NCBI RefSeq assembly: GCF_013409345.1
Contig: NZ_JACCBB010000001.1
Span: forward strand, 4,464,001 to 4,528,000
DNA: 64,000 nucleotides
Origin: Kineococcus aurantiacus
GTDB lineage: Bacteria > Actinomycetota > Actinomycetes > Actinomycetales > Kineococcaceae
Direction of reading: 5' to 3'
Shown here: positions 8,206 to 17,327 of the stretch, piece by piece
How the letters are laid out: each line of letters opens with the position of its first letter
How positions within the stretch are numbered: the stretch's first letter is position 1
The notes under the pieces: model-generated
What the model was told of the DNA's origin: nothing
The model's database searches: none
What the model saw: only the letters and a program-made list of their open reading frames with translations
Made by a program: the position numbers and the translations under genes

Positions 8206-8227
8206 CCTTGCTAGGCGGTGCTTGAAG

Positions 8228-8581
8228 TCAGTGCAGGCGCGGGCTGCGGATCTCGCCCACCAAGAGAGCCAGCACCGCACCGTCGCTGCTCTCCCAGCGC
8301 TGCAGGCATCCCTCCGGCTCGACGAAGCGCACGGTGCCGGCGTCGATGATTCGACGGCGCTGCGACTCAGTGATCAGGTGCTTGGACCCCGGGCGGGAAC
8401 TGTTGGGGGTGCAGTCGAGCAGGTTGTTGACCATGACGTCGGCTTCGTCGAGCACTCGGCTCTGCCGCTTCCGGACGTCGCCGTGGGTGAGCTGGTACAC
8501 CCGGGCGCCATCCCAGAACTGGTCGTCTTCGGTGTAGTCCGGTTCCCCGGCTCTCAGCGGGTAGCCACCCCAGTCCAGCAT
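8228..8581 (-). CDS. Hypothetical protein, 117 aa
   Basis: The protein begins MLDWGGYPLRAGEPDY and ends in a compact strand region (DGAVLALLVGEIRSPRLH). The frame is open further upstream to 8653, but that part would be translated through a dispersed repeat, so the ATG at 8581 is preferred. Codon use is normal for the region. No family is recognised. Confidence 0.5.
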   Translation of the reverse strand: MLDWGGYPLRAGEPDYTEDDQFWDGARVYQLTHGDVRKRQSRVLDEADVMVNNLLDCTPNSSRPGSKHLITESQRRRIIDAGTVRFVEPEGCLQRWESSDGAVLALLVGEIRSPRLH

Positions 8582-8643
8582 GCGTCCAGTGTGAGGCAGC
8601 CCGCTCTGCATCGGAGCCGCTCTCTTGTGGTGTGAGCGCCCGG

Positions 8644-8662
8644 CCGGCGCCATGACCGGATG
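8644..8662 (+). repeat. Dispersed intergenic repeat, half copy
   Basis: GGCGCCATGACCGGATGGG lies between divergent hypothetical genes. Confidence 0.55.
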
Positions 8663-8721
8663 GGCGGGAGCGGGTGAGGAGTCGCCTTTCTGGAGTGCGC
8701 GCGTACTGGCACGGTGGGGAT

Positions 8722-9394
8722 GTGAGTCCTGACGGCGAGCAGGCCCGGTCGCAGCCCCTCCTTGACTTGCCGCTGCCGCGGCTCGTGGCGGTGGCGCTGG
8801 AGTCGTTGATGCCGCCGCGGGGACGGCCCACCCGTGGGCCCGGAGAGCGGGGCCGGTTGGGGAACTTCAAGCCGGTGAGCGAGGGCGCGGCACGGCAATG
8901 GCTGGGGTTCGACCCGCCCACCTTGCCCAGCCTGGAAGCAGTCGGTTTCAGCCGGTACTTCGCCCGCCGGGGAGCTTGGGAGCTGATCCCGCGTACTGAG
9001 CTGGGCCGTGGGGAGAGTGCGGCGGTGTACGTGTTCTACCTTCCACCCGGTGTGGAGTGGGTCCTAGGGGACGACCTTCGTCGAAGCCCGGCGGCAGGGG
9101 CTGACGTTCTTGTGGTTGCAGGCCGGCTACGGGGTGCCCTGGCCGGGGGGCACGAGGGCGTTGGCGGGGATCGGGCGCGATCCAACCAGTGGTGACTCGA
9201 TGACGGTGCTGGTGGGTTCGACCGTCGTGGGGGTGCAGCACCAGCGGGGGGTGACGCGGTTGGCGTGGTCGTACCGCTGGCCCGGGGCCGGTGAGGGTGC
9301 TGCGGACTTCAACGTGACGGTGATGAGCGCACGTCCGCCGCGGGCCTCGGTGGAGGTGCTGGTGAACGACCGCGTGGCTGTCGGCCTGGGGTAG
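8722..9394 (+). pseudogene. Hypothetical gene interrupted by a one-base frameshift near 9067
   Basis: The first part reads from GTG 8722 to about 9070. Its frame then loses third-position GC, while the next frame (phase of 9110) becomes strongly GC3-rich and runs to 9394. Removing one G from the GGGG run at 9067-9070 joins VEWVLG directly to TTFVEARRQGLTF with no interruption. The second frame is closed by a TAG just upstream of the run, which places the shift tightly. The repaired product would be about 223 aa, of unknown function. A sequencing error is the alternative explanation. CACGGT six bases before the GTG suggests a leaderless start. Confidence 0.6.
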
Positions 9395-9418
9395 GAGCGG
9401 CGCGACCTTACCCACATC

Positions 9419-9466
9419 GCGGGATGACCGTGCGCCCGCGCGCACCGCGGGATGACCGTGACGTCT
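9419..9466 (+). repeat. Two tandem copies of the dispersed repeat
   Basis: GCGGGATGACCGTGCGCCCG and, 30 bases on, GCGGGATGACCGTGACGTCT. Both point the same way. Confidence 0.7.
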
Positions 9467-9514
9467 CGGGCAGCCGTGATCGCGCTGGTCCTGGAACGGC
9501 CAGACGGCGAGACG

Positions 9515-9652
9515 TCAGGTGGGAGCAGCCACCGTCTGCGCGGGGGTGAGGCGCTGGAAGACGAACGTCGGCGGCAGCTTCACCCCGTGCACGCTGAGCA
9601 GGGCGTGGCCCAGGTCAGCGCACGCGGCGAAGCCTTCGCCGGTGCGGTGCAT
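9515..9652 (-). CDS. Possible small gene or gene fragment, 45 aa
   Basis: From the ATG at 9652 the frame encodes a Pro/Val-rich 45-residue peptide containing HALLSVHGVKLPPTFVFQ. Protein-like sequence continues upstream in the same frame without a start codon, so this may be the 3' end of a decayed gene. It follows the hexapeptide-repeat gene on the same strand. Confidence 0.25.
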   Translation of the reverse strand: MHRTGEGFAACADLGHALLSVHGVKLPPTFVFQRLTPAQTVAAPT

Positions 9653-9743
9653 CCGCAGTGCGTGGTCCTCGCCTGCGACGGCAGCGGTGGTGCGGGTCCA
9701 GGTCCGCGGCCGGGCAGGACCGCCCGGAGCAGCGAGTCGAGCC

Positions 9744-10199
9744 CTACCCTCGCCGCACTCCGATCGCGCCCACGGCGCCGCGAAGACCGGAGCACCCGAC
9801 GCACCCGACGCACCCGATGCAGTCGACGCACGCGATGCAGCCCACGCACGCGGCGCAGCCGATGTTGGCAAGACCGGCGACAACGCCGGCGCTGCCGACG
9901 ACGCCGATGCTGAGTGCGACACCAGCGCTACCAATCACTGCCGCGCTGGCAACGACCCCGGCGCTCATCCCCACCCCCGTGCTCGCCGCGGTGGCCGCGC
10001 TGCCGACGACAGCGACCGATGCAGCGCTGCCAGCACTACCGACGACAGCAACGCTGTACGCAGTGGCAGCGCTGCCGACCACCGCGCTGCTGCCGATGGT
10101 CGCAAGGTTGCCTTCTGGTGCGACGTCGCTCAGCTCGTCATCGACCTGCGCTCCGGTGGGGACTTCGGAGGCCTGGTGAGGGACAGTCTTGCCCGGCAT
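9744..10199 (-). CDS. Hexapeptide-repeat protein with a C-terminal Cys ladder, 151 aa
   Basis: After a polar N-terminus of about 36 residues the rest divides cleanly into 12-residue units, each two hexads: VVGSAATAYSVA, VVGSAGSAASVA, VVGSAATAASTG and so on. The fourth hexad position is Ser in eleven successive hexads. It then becomes Cys, giving GCAACVGCIACVDCIGC and onward, with Cys every third residue. Such [VI]-G-x-[STAC] hexads are the signature of left-handed beta-helices, so the side chains should stack as a Ser ladder passing into a Cys ladder. The ATG at 10199 has an excellent GGAGG seven to eight bases upstream. The frame is also open upstream to 10490. There is no signal peptide. 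Function is unknown; metal binding or redox are possible roles for the Cys stack. Confidence 0.65.
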   Translation of the reverse strand: MPGKTVPHQASEVPTGAQVDDELSDVAPEGNLATIGSSAVVGSAATAYSVAVVGSAGSAASVAVVGSAATAASTGVGMSAGVVASAAVIGSAGVALSIGVVGSAGVVAGLANIGCAACVGCIACVDCIGCVGCVGCSGLRGAVGAIGVRRG

Positions 10200-10526
10200 G
10201 GGGGTGCCTCCGTCGTCGCTGTGGCCATCACGGGTCCGGTTGACGGCAAGGGTGGCGACCAGGACGCCAAATGACAAGCGCCCGCTGGTCCGTCGAGTGC
10301 CGACCCTTCGCATCGACCGGTTGACTGCCTGATCGAAGAGGTCTGGGACCAGCAGCAGGGGAGGTGGCACCCTGTCAGTGGCGTTGCAGGGCGCTCGAAG
10401 ACCCGCACTGCCAGGCATCGACGATCGCCGCAGATCGACTGCGCAGACTGCGCCATGACTGGAAGGACGTGGTGAGGCGGCGAAGCCCATCGATCATTCG
10501 GGTGAAGTCTCACCGGGCTCGTGCGG

Positions 10527-10859
10527 TCAGTGGGTGGCGTCGTTCAACCACGACCCCGTCGTTGCCGTGGTGCACCTCGATGTCAGCAGCTGCCGTTGCA
10601 GCTGCCCTTGCAGCTGCAGGGCCAGATGCAGCCCCTCCTGGCCCCGTTCCGCTTCGCTCTGCTCGGCGCGCCACTGGAAGTCGGTGATCACCAGCTGGCC
10701 GGAGGTGTCGTTCCACGTGGTCAGACGGTCCAGCAGGTCAGCACTGGCGCCCAGGTCGGTGAGGACAGAGGGATCCAGACCGCCGGTTCTGCCGGGTGAG
10801 CGGTCCCAGGGGTGAGCGTCCTCTTCGTGCTCGGCGGCGATGGAGATGGCCGTAGGCCG
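10527..10859 (-). pseudogene. 5'-truncated gene of unknown function
   Basis: The minus strand is open from 10859 to a TGA at 10527-10529 and reads as convincing protein: AISIAAEHEEDAHPWDRSPG, then DLGASADLLDRLTTWNDTSG. The pattern of an acidic/Trp segment followed by LG-x-S-x-x-L-x-x-R-L-x-x-W-N is familiar from uncharacterised small actinobacterial proteins. There is no start codon before the upstream stop at 10860, so the 5' end is missing. Confidence 0.45.
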
Positions 10860-11189
10860 CTACCAGTCAGGTGGCGTGCCGTGATCCTGACACGCCCTGA
10901 GCCATCGCTCGCAGATCGGCAAGACCGCGAGGTCGGCAGTGTCCTGACTCGTGGGATCGCCGTGACGTCTGCTCGGTCCTGGCTACTACGAAGTCTGCTC
11001 CGTTCTGACTACGTCGCTTGGGACTCCGCCATCGTCAGCTCACCGTCTTGGTTCTCCGCATCCATCGGTGCTCCGTTGGCGCTCCATGATCAGCCTGTCC
11101 GACCAAGCTGTCTGTCCGACCCAGCTGCAGCCGCTGCGACCCAGGACGCCGCTACAGGTGCTGCTCTCCTCGCGGTGGGGTACCGCCGC

Positions 11190-11497
11190 GCTGACGGCAT
11201 CTAGGCCCGTCACTGACCGGTCCGCCAGCCCAGACGGCAACGCCGCCAGCGCGCGCTGCGCATCGGGGTGGGCGGCGACCACATCGCGCAGCACCTGCAG
11301 GGGCAGCTGGTCGCCGAACACGACCATGCCCTCGGCCTTGCCGGCCAGATCGTCGATGGAGATCGCGTCGCGGGCCACCACGTTCCACGGCTCGGCCGTT
11401 GCGGTAGCGCATCGCCCCACAGGCCCGCCAAGACCACGCTGAGGGTGGGCGCACGTTGCTGCGACGAGCCGGGCATCTGCTCGTCGTAGCGGCTCAC
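11190..11497 (-). pseudogene. Frameshifted gene of unknown function
   Basis: From GTG 11497 the frame gives SRYDEQMPGSSQQRAP and LSVVLAGLWGDALPQR. Close to 11,395 the sensible reading moves to the next frame, giving EPWNVVARDAISIDDLAGK and FGDQLPLQVLRDVVAAHPDA. Both halves have coding-like codon use and together look like one protein of about 100 residues. The 3' part has no clear natural end. Confidence 0.45.
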
Positions 11498-11837
11498 GGC
11501 CAGCGCCCGGCGGTGACAGCTGACGGGTCAGCACCGTCTGGACGGGTTGGGGCACCAGCTGCTCGCTGCCGCCACCGACCGCGCTCACGGTCGTCGCCAG
11601 CTGCCTGCGCTCATGCCGGAACGGACTGCTCCACGCTCGCGGGCGGGGCCCTCGGGGGTCTCGGGGGGAGGTGGATGCCTGCGCGCCGCCTGGGGGCGGT
11701 GCCTCCTCGGGCCGGCCCTGCGCTGAGCCGCTGTGGCTACCTCACGGTGCAGGGAGCCTTCGCCCACCGCGTGCCGACGCCGCGGCCGACTGCCCTCGAT
11801 CCGGTGGGGCGCATGGACCAGGCACGGCGAAGGGTGG
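11498..11837. other. Intergenic stretch without an identifiable gene
   Basis: No start with a ribosome site and no protein-like frame was found between the broken gene ending at 11,497 and the promoter at 11,838. Part of the minus-strand frame (EQLVPQPVQTVL) may belong to the neighbouring remnant. Confidence 0.4.
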
Positions 11838-11866
11838 TTGACACTTACGGGCTTAAGCTGTCTACT
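11838..11866 (+). promoter_or_regulatory. Sigma-70-type promoter of the isomerase-dehydrogenase-ABC operon
   Basis: A consensus -35 TTGACA (11838-11843), a 17-bp spacer and TCTACT (11861-11866) as -10. The spacer contains the palindrome GCTTAAGC (11851-11858), which could be an operator half for the LacI regulator at the end of the operon. The leader to the first ATG is about 230 bases. Confidence 0.6.
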
Positions 11867-12103
11867 GATCGCACTTGCTGGTCGCGGCGCAGCGACGAGG
11901 AGTTGAAGACGTACAGCGTGTCCTGCAACGGGATGCGTCGAACACCCCGGCTGCCATCGGCCCACCACCGGACCACGACCAGACATCGAACCGCAACGGC
12001 GAGGTTGATCGTCGAGCAGCACCTCACCACCTCGGTGAGGTGGACGAGTCGGCTTGCCCTCACGAGTGCTCCGCGTCGTCCGCCACGAGACAGAAGGTCC
12101 TCC

Positions 12104-12865
12104 ATGACACTCGACACCTCCGCGATCTCCGTGCAGCTCTACACGGTGCGCCAGGCGTTGGCCGCCGATCCCGACGCCACGCTGGCGCGTCTGGCGGCCA
12201 TCGGGTTCCGCAAGGTCGAGCCGTTCGGCTTGACCCAGAGCGCCGGTGACCTGGCTCCGCTGCTGACCAAGCACGGGTTGAGCGCCCCGAGCGCGCACGC
12301 CGGTGTCGTCGGTGCCGACCTCGACGCCGTCCTGGCTGCTGCCCAGCTCACCGGGACGAGCCTGGTCATCGACCCGCACGTCGATCGCGCACGCTGGAGG
12401 ACCGTCGAGGACATCGCCGGCATCGCCGCCCAGCTCAACGCCGCCGCCGAACGCGCTGCCGATGCCGGAGTCACCATCGGCTACCACAACCACGAGTTCG
12501 AGCTGGAGATCGAAGTCGGGGGCCGGCCGGCGCTGGAAGTTCTGGCCGACCACCTGTCCGAGGGGGTCGCCCTGGAGATCGACACCTACTGGGCCGTGGT
12601 GGGTGGTGTGCAGGTGTCCGACCTGATGAGCCGGCTGGGCTCGCGGGTCAAGGCCGTGCACCTCAAGGACGGCGACGGCTCGCGCGATGACAGCAAGCAG
12701 GTCGCCTTCGGCACCGGTGACGTGGATGTCGACGCCATCCTGGCTGCCGTCGGCGGTGACGAGTCGCAGGTCGAGCTGGGGGTCATCGAGCTCGACGACA
12801 CGACGGGCGACATGTGGGCCGCGGTCGAGACGAGCTACGCCAACCTCGTCAAGGCTCTGTCGTGA
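12104..12865 (+). CDS. Sugar phosphate isomerase/epimerase-like TIM-barrel protein, 253 aa
   Basis: The N-terminus ISVQLYTVRQALAADPDATL and the metal-binding His/Glu positions in IGYHNHEFELE, LEIDTYWA and VHLKDGDG are characteristic of the xylose-isomerase-like (AP endonuclease 2) TIM barrel of sugar isomerases and epimerases. The length of 253 aa fits. The ATG follows AGAAGGTCC. It is the first gene of the operon driven from 11838, with a Gfo/Idh/MocA dehydrogenase next. That pairing is common in pathways that oxidise a sugar or glycoside at C3 and then isomerise or cleave the 3-keto product. The specific substrate is unknown. Confidence 0.85.
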   Translation: MTLDTSAISVQLYTVRQALAADPDATLARLAAIGFRKVEPFGLTQSAGDLAPLLTKHGLSAPSAHAGVVGADLDAVLAAAQLTGTSLVIDPHVDRARWRTVEDIAGIAAQLNAAAERAADAGVTIGYHNHEFELEIEVGGRPALEVLADHLSEGVALEIDTYWAVVGGVQVSDLMSRLGSRVKAVHLKDGDGSRDDSKQVAFGTGDVDVDAILAAVGGDESQVELGVIELDDTTGDMWAAVETSYANLVKALS

Positions 12866-12962
12866 GTCTGCGCCGCGGGGGCGGGCAACCGCACAGACGA
12901 AGGGGCACGCATCAGCGAGCAGGCGCAGTCCGCGCCACGACCGAACACTCGGAGGAGACGCA

Positions 12963-14084
12963 GTGAGCACTTCGGAACACCGCACGGGACCGGTGGGAGT
13001 CGGCATCATCGGCGCCGGCGTCATCTCCGGCACCTACCTGGAGAACCTCACGTCCTTCCCCGACGTGCAGGTCCACGCCATCGGGGACCTGTTCCCCGAG
13101 GCCGCCCAAGCCCGCGCCGAGGAGTACGGCATCGCCCACCACGGCGGGATCGACGCTGTTCTGGGCCACGACGACGTCGAGCTCGTCATCAACCTGACCA
13201 TCCCCGCCGCCCACGTCGACGTCTCCCTGGCCGCGATCGCTGCGGGCAAGCACGTGTGGTCGGAGAAACCGGTCGCGCTGGACCGCCAGAGCGGTCAGCA
13301 GCTCCTGCAGGCTGCCGAGGCGGCCGGTGTCCGGCTGGGCTGCGCCCCCGACACCTTCCTCGGTGCCGGGCTGCAGTCCGCGCTGAGGGCTCTGCAGCGC
13401 GGCGACATCGGGACACCGTTGACGGCGCTCACGCTCCTGCAGGGCCCCGGCCCGGAGTCTTGGCACCCCAACCCCGCCTTCTTGTTCCAAGCCGGCGCCG
13501 GCCCGCTGTTCGACGTCGGGCCGTACTACCTGACGACCCTCGTGCAGGCCTTCGGGCCCGTCAGTTCGGTCGCGGCGATCGCCTCGAAGTCCCGAGAGCA
13601 GCGCACCATCGGCTCCGGCCCCAAGGCCGGGGAGGTGTTCGACGTCACCGTCCCCACCCACGTCAGCGCCATCGCGCAGTTCGCGAGCGGGCAGAGCTCG
13701 CAGAGCATCTTCAGCTGCGACTCCCCGCTGCTGCGGCACGGGTTCGTCGAGATCACCGGGACCGAGGCCACGCTGGCGCTGCCGGACCCGAACAACTTCG
13801 ACGGCGACCTGAAGATCCGCCGCCGGGGCAGCGAGGACTGGGAGGTGCTGGCCCAGACGAAGGCGCTGTCCACGCGCGGCACCGGGGCGCTGGAGATGGC
13901 GCGCTCGATCCGCGAGGGCCGTCCCCACCGCGTCCAGGGCGCCTTGGCCCACCACGTCGTGGACGTCATGCAGTCGATCATCGAGTCGGCCACGACCGGC
14001 GCCTTCGTCGCGATCGACAGCACGGTGGAGGTCGCCCCCCTGCTGCCCGAGGACTGGGACCCCACGGTCGCCACCCTCCGCTGA
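12963..14084 (+). CDS. Gfo/Idh/MocA-family NAD(P)-dependent oxidoreductase, 373 aa
   Basis: The dinucleotide-binding fold is seen in VGVGIIGAGVISGTYL at residues 11-26, and the catalytic Lys lies in the conserved EKPVAL segment at about residue 103. The mid-domain DVGPYYLTTLV carries the family's GxxxD/H-like active-site helix. Such enzymes oxidise sugars, inositols or glycosides. The GTG start is fixed by GGAGGAGACG. The gene lies about 100 bases after the isomerase and before a family-5 importer, so the substrate is probably what the importer brings in. Confidence 0.88.
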   Translation: MSTSEHRTGPVGVGIIGAGVISGTYLENLTSFPDVQVHAIGDLFPEAAQARAEEYGIAHHGGIDAVLGHDDVELVINLTIPAAHVDVSLAAIAAGKHVWSEKPVALDRQSGQQLLQAAEAAGVRLGCAPDTFLGAGLQSALRALQRGDIGTPLTALTLLQGPGPESWHPNPAFLFQAGAGPLFDVGPYYLTTLVQAFGPVSSVAAIASKSREQRTIGSGPKAGEVFDVTVPTHVSAIAQFASGQSSQSIFSCDSPLLRHGFVEITGTEATLALPDPNNFDGDLKIRRRGSEDWEVLAQTKALSTRGTGALEMARSIREGRPHRVQGALAHHVVDVMQSIIESATTGAFVAIDSTVEVAPLLPEDWDPTVATLR

Positions 14085-14488
14085 GGCCTCGGCACGCACA
14101 CGCTCCCTGCACCTGCACACGAGACCGTGTCCAAGGCGCCCGAGGCCGGGTGATCTCGTCCCAGCGCACAGCCGCGCTGAGGGTCCTCCCACTCGATGGC
14201 CCGCCCGGGGCCGGTCCTGCACCCCTGGGCCTCGGCTGCACCCTCGGCTGGGCCCGCTGCCCGATCGCCGGCCGGGCTCGGTCTTCGGCGGTTGCTGGTG
14301 TCGTCGCCAGGTTCGAGCCGCTGAGGAGCGCTCACGGACTTGGCCGGCTCCGACCCGTCGTCTTGCCACGAGCCCGCCTCACGGCGGGGCGCGCGAGGTC
14401 GACGACAGGCTCCCCTCCGCGACCACACCGCAGAGACGATCCACCCCCAGATCACGACCCCACCACCGCTCGGAAGGAAGTCGTCTCC
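14085..14488. other. Intergenic region between dehydrogenase and importer genes
   Basis: About 400 bases with no plausible gene on either strand. It is an obvious place for an internal promoter or an mRNA processing signal, but I see no consensus -35/-10 pair and no strong hairpin. Confidence 0.4.
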
Positions 14489-16306
14489 ATGTCGAACACC
14501 GTCCCTCCCCCTGCCGGCGGCCGCTCCACGCGCCGTACGTTCCTGGCCGCCTCCAGCGTCGCCGCCGGTGGCTTCGCCCTCGCAGCCTGCGGCGGCGGGA
14601 GCGCAGGTGGCACGGGCTCGGAGGACAGCACGCTGCCCGGCATCGGCAACAACGGCAAGGTCGGCAGCGGACGCAAGGGGGAGGGCGCCGACCAGCTGTT
14701 CCTGGCCGGTTTCCAGTTCAGCCCACCGACGAACTTCAACACCTTCGCCGGTGCCCCGGCGTGGCCGGCGGCCAACAACGTCGCCCAGTACGTCTACGAG
14801 ACGCTGCTGCGGTTCAACGTCTTGACCGGTGAGCTGAAGCCGGGCCTGGCCGCCGACTACAGCGTCGACGGGACGTCGTCGGTCTCGATGACGCTGCAGG
14901 AGGGCATCACGTGGTCGGACGGGACTCCCTTCACGGCTGACGACGTCCTCTACACCTTCGAGCTGGGCAAGATCGACCCGTCGCTGTCGGTGGCGGCGTT
15001 CTGGACCGAAGCGGACTCGATCACCGCCGACGGCGACACCGTCACCGTGGCCATCAACCCCGACCGCAAGAACGTCGGCATGGTCCTGCAGCAGCTCGCG
15101 GTGCAGTTCATCGTCCCCAAGGCCGTGTTCGAGAAGGTCGCCGCCCAGACCGGGAACAAGCTCGCGAGCTGGGAGACCAAGGAGCTGCTCGGTACCGGGC
15201 CCTACACGCTGGAGAAGGCTGACCAGACCCAGATCATCCTCGCCCGCAACGACAAGTACTGGGGTCAGAAGTTCTACGGGGGACTGCCGGCCCCCACGAA
15301 GATCATCCACCCGATCTTCAAGTCGAACGAGGACGGCAACCTGAAGTTCCAGAACGGTGAGCTGGACGTCATGCAGGCATTCGTGCCGCAGATCTCGAAG
15401 ATGTGGGACTCCGGGAAGCCGGTCGGAACTTACCTCAAGGACGAGCCGTACTTCGTGCCCGGCTCGGTGCCGCTGCTGTTCTTCAACACCGCCAGGGGCG
15501 CCCTGGCCGATCCGCAGGTGCGCCGAGCCATCGCCTTCGCCATCGACTACGCCTCCATCGCCGAGACGGCCATGTCCGGATATTCCGGCGACGTGCAGGC
15601 CTCGCTCATCATTCCCGGCGGCGCGGAGGACAAGTGGGCCGACGCCGGCCGGGCCCAGGCCGACGGGTGGACCTTCGACGCAGCCAAGGCGGACCAGACG
15701 CTCACCGCCGCCGGCTACGCCAAGGGCTCGGACGGCGTGTACGCCAAGGGCGGACAGCGCCTGGGCCCCTGGAAGCTCATCACGCCGCAGGGCTGGACCG
15801 ACTGGAACGCCGCGCTGGAGATCGTCGCGAAGAACCTGCAGGCCGTTGGCATCGACGCCGCGACGAACTTCCCCCAGCAGGCCCAGGTGACGACGCAGGT
15901 GCAGAACGGCGACTTCGACATGGCCTGCTGGTACGTGTCGGGAACCAACCCCGCCACGCCCTGGCAGCGGTTCAGCGACGTCATGAGCAACGTCGAACTC
16001 GCCCCCGCCGGCCAGACCGCCTACCGCAACTACGGCCGGTGGACCAGCGACCAGGTGAACGACCTGCTGGAGGCGGCCGCGGCCGCCCCCGACGACGGCT
16101 CGAAGAAGCAGGCGCTCACCGCGCTGGACGACCTGTACCGGCAGCAGGCGCCGGCCGTACCGCTCATGTACCGCCCCGATGAGTTCTTCGAGTTCAACGC
16201 CAGCAACTGGACGAACTTCCCGACCGAGGCGAACGCCTACGCCCCGCCCATGTTCCGCGGGGCCGGCAACGACTGGCTCTTCAAGATCAAGAAGATCGAG
16301 GGCTGA
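14489..16306 (+). CDS. ABC transporter substrate-binding lipoprotein, family 5, 605 aa
   Basis: The N-terminus has a twin-arginine-like STRRTF and a lipobox LAAC near residue 37, so the protein is exported and lipid-anchored. The body shows family-5 (DppA/OppA-type) features: LKPGLAADYSVDGTSSVSMTL, ITWSDGTPFTADDVLYTFEL and, near the C-terminus, RQQAPAVPLMYRPDE. It delivers ligand to the two permeases encoded just downstream. Family-5 proteins bind peptides but also oligosaccharides and glycosides. The upstream isomerase and dehydrogenase favour a sugar-type ligand. Confidence 0.9.
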   Translation: MSNTVPPPAGGRSTRRTFLAASSVAAGGFALAACGGGSAGGTGSEDSTLPGIGNNGKVGSGRKGEGADQLFLAGFQFSPPTNFNTFAGAPAWPAANNVAQYVYETLLRFNVLTGELKPGLAADYSVDGTSSVSMTLQEGITWSDGTPFTADDVLYTFELGKIDPSLSVAAFWTEADSITADGDTVTVAINPDRKNVGMVLQQLAVQFIVPKAVFEKVAAQTGNKLASWETKELLGTGPYTLEKADQTQIILARNDKYWGQKFYGGLPAPTKIIHPIFKSNEDGNLKFQNGELDVMQAFVPQISKMWDSGKPVGTYLKDEPYFVPGSVPLLFFNTARGALADPQVRRAIAFAIDYASIAETAMSGYSGDVQASLIIPGGAEDKWADAGRAQADGWTFDAAKADQTLTAAGYAKGSDGVYAKGGQRLGPWKLITPQGWTDWNAALEIVAKNLQAVGIDAATNFPQQAQVTTQVQNGDFDMACWYVSGTNPATPWQRFSDVMSNVELAPAGQTAYRNYGRWTSDQVNDLLEAAAAAPDDGSKKQALTALDDLYRQQAPAVPLMYRPDEFFEFNASNWTNFPTEANAYAPPMFRGAGNDWLFKIKKIEG

Positions 16307-16315
16307 GGTCCGACC

Positions 16316-17326
16316 GTGAAGCTCGGACAGTACATCGCCCGCAAGTCGCTGTGGTACCTCGTCGCCCTGGTCGCGGCGGTGTCCCTCAACTTCCTGCTGC
16401 CCCGGCTCGTGCCGGGCAACCCGGTGGACGTCATCGTCTCCAACCTGGCCCGGGGCGGGTCCGTCAGCGGAGAGCAGCAGAAGCAGATCTACGAGGGCTT
16501 CGTCCAGCAGTTCGGACTGGACGCACCCCTGTGGCAGCAGTTCCTCACCTACCTGGGCAAGGTCTTCTCCGGAGACCTCGGGACGTCGTTCGCCTCCTAC
16601 CCGACCTCGGTGAACAGCCTGCTCGGGGACGCGCTGCCGTGGTCCATCGCCGTGCAACTGCCGGCCATCGTCATCGGCTGGGTGCTGGGAAACGTCGTGG
16701 GGGCCATCGCCGCCTTCCGCGGGGGCAACTGGGACCGCAGCGTCTTCACCTCCTCGCTGTTCCTGTCCGCCATGCCCTACTACTGCCTGTCCATCCTGCT
16801 GCTGTACGCGCTGGCCGTCGTGGCCGGGGTCTTCCCGGTCGGTGGGGCCTACTCCCTGGGCAACAGCCCGTCGTTCTCGCTGGGCTTCCTGACCGACGCC
16901 CTGCAGTACTACTGGTTGCCGTTCCTGTCCCTGGTCATCGTCTTCATCGGTGGCCAGGCCGTGGGCATGCGCTCGATGGCGATCTACGAGCTGGGCGGTG
17001 ACTACGTCAACTACGGCCGCGCCATGGGCATCGGGGACAACCGGATCACCCGGTACATCTTCCGCAACGCCATGCTCCCGCAGATCACGGGCCTGGCGCT
17101 GTCGATCGGGACGCTGGTCAGCGGGGCCCTCATCACCGAGCTGGTGTTCAACTACCCCGGCGTCGGGACGCTGCTGTTCAACGCCATCTCCCAGAACGAC
17201 TACCCGGTCATCCAGGCGATCACGTTGATCATCACGCTGGCGGTGCTGGCCTCGAACTTCCTGGTCGAGATCGTCTACGGCATCGTCGACCCGCGCATCC
17301 GCGCGGCCGCCTCCGGGGAGAAGTGA
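16316..17326 (+). CDS. ABC transporter permease, DppB type, 336 aa
   Basis: Six membrane segments are visible, beginning about residues 12-31. The N-terminal LVPGNPVDVIVS and the cytoplasmic EAA-like loop (DYVNYGRAMGIGDNRITRYI) are typical of DppB/OppB permeases. The GTG start lies ten bases after the binding-protein stop, in an operon with the partner permease two bases on. It forms half of the membrane channel. Confidence 0.9.
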   Translation: MKLGQYIARKSLWYLVALVAAVSLNFLLPRLVPGNPVDVIVSNLARGGSVSGEQQKQIYEGFVQQFGLDAPLWQQFLTYLGKVFSGDLGTSFASYPTSVNSLLGDALPWSIAVQLPAIVIGWVLGNVVGAIAAFRGGNWDRSVFTSSLFLSAMPYYCLSILLLYALAVVAGVFPVGGAYSLGNSPSFSLGFLTDALQYYWLPFLSLVIVFIGGQAVGMRSMAIYELGGDYVNYGRAMGIGDNRITRYIFRNAMLPQITGLALSIGTLVSGALITELVFNYPGVGTLLFNAISQNDYPVIQAITLIITLAVLASNFLVEIVYGIVDPRIRAAASGEK

Positions 17327-17327
17327 C

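Noticed and set aside
9515-10199. A peptide natural product (RiPP) locus with the Cys-rich peptide as precursor
   Set aside because: No modification enzyme, leader protease or transporter is nearby, and the Cys stretch continues a regular hexapeptide repeat, unlike a typical core peptide.
13256-16306. A 1,016-codon open frame spanning the dehydrogenase 3' end and the binding-protein gene
   Set aside because: Only the portion from 14,489 encodes recognisable protein; the upstream part is out of frame with the dehydrogenase.
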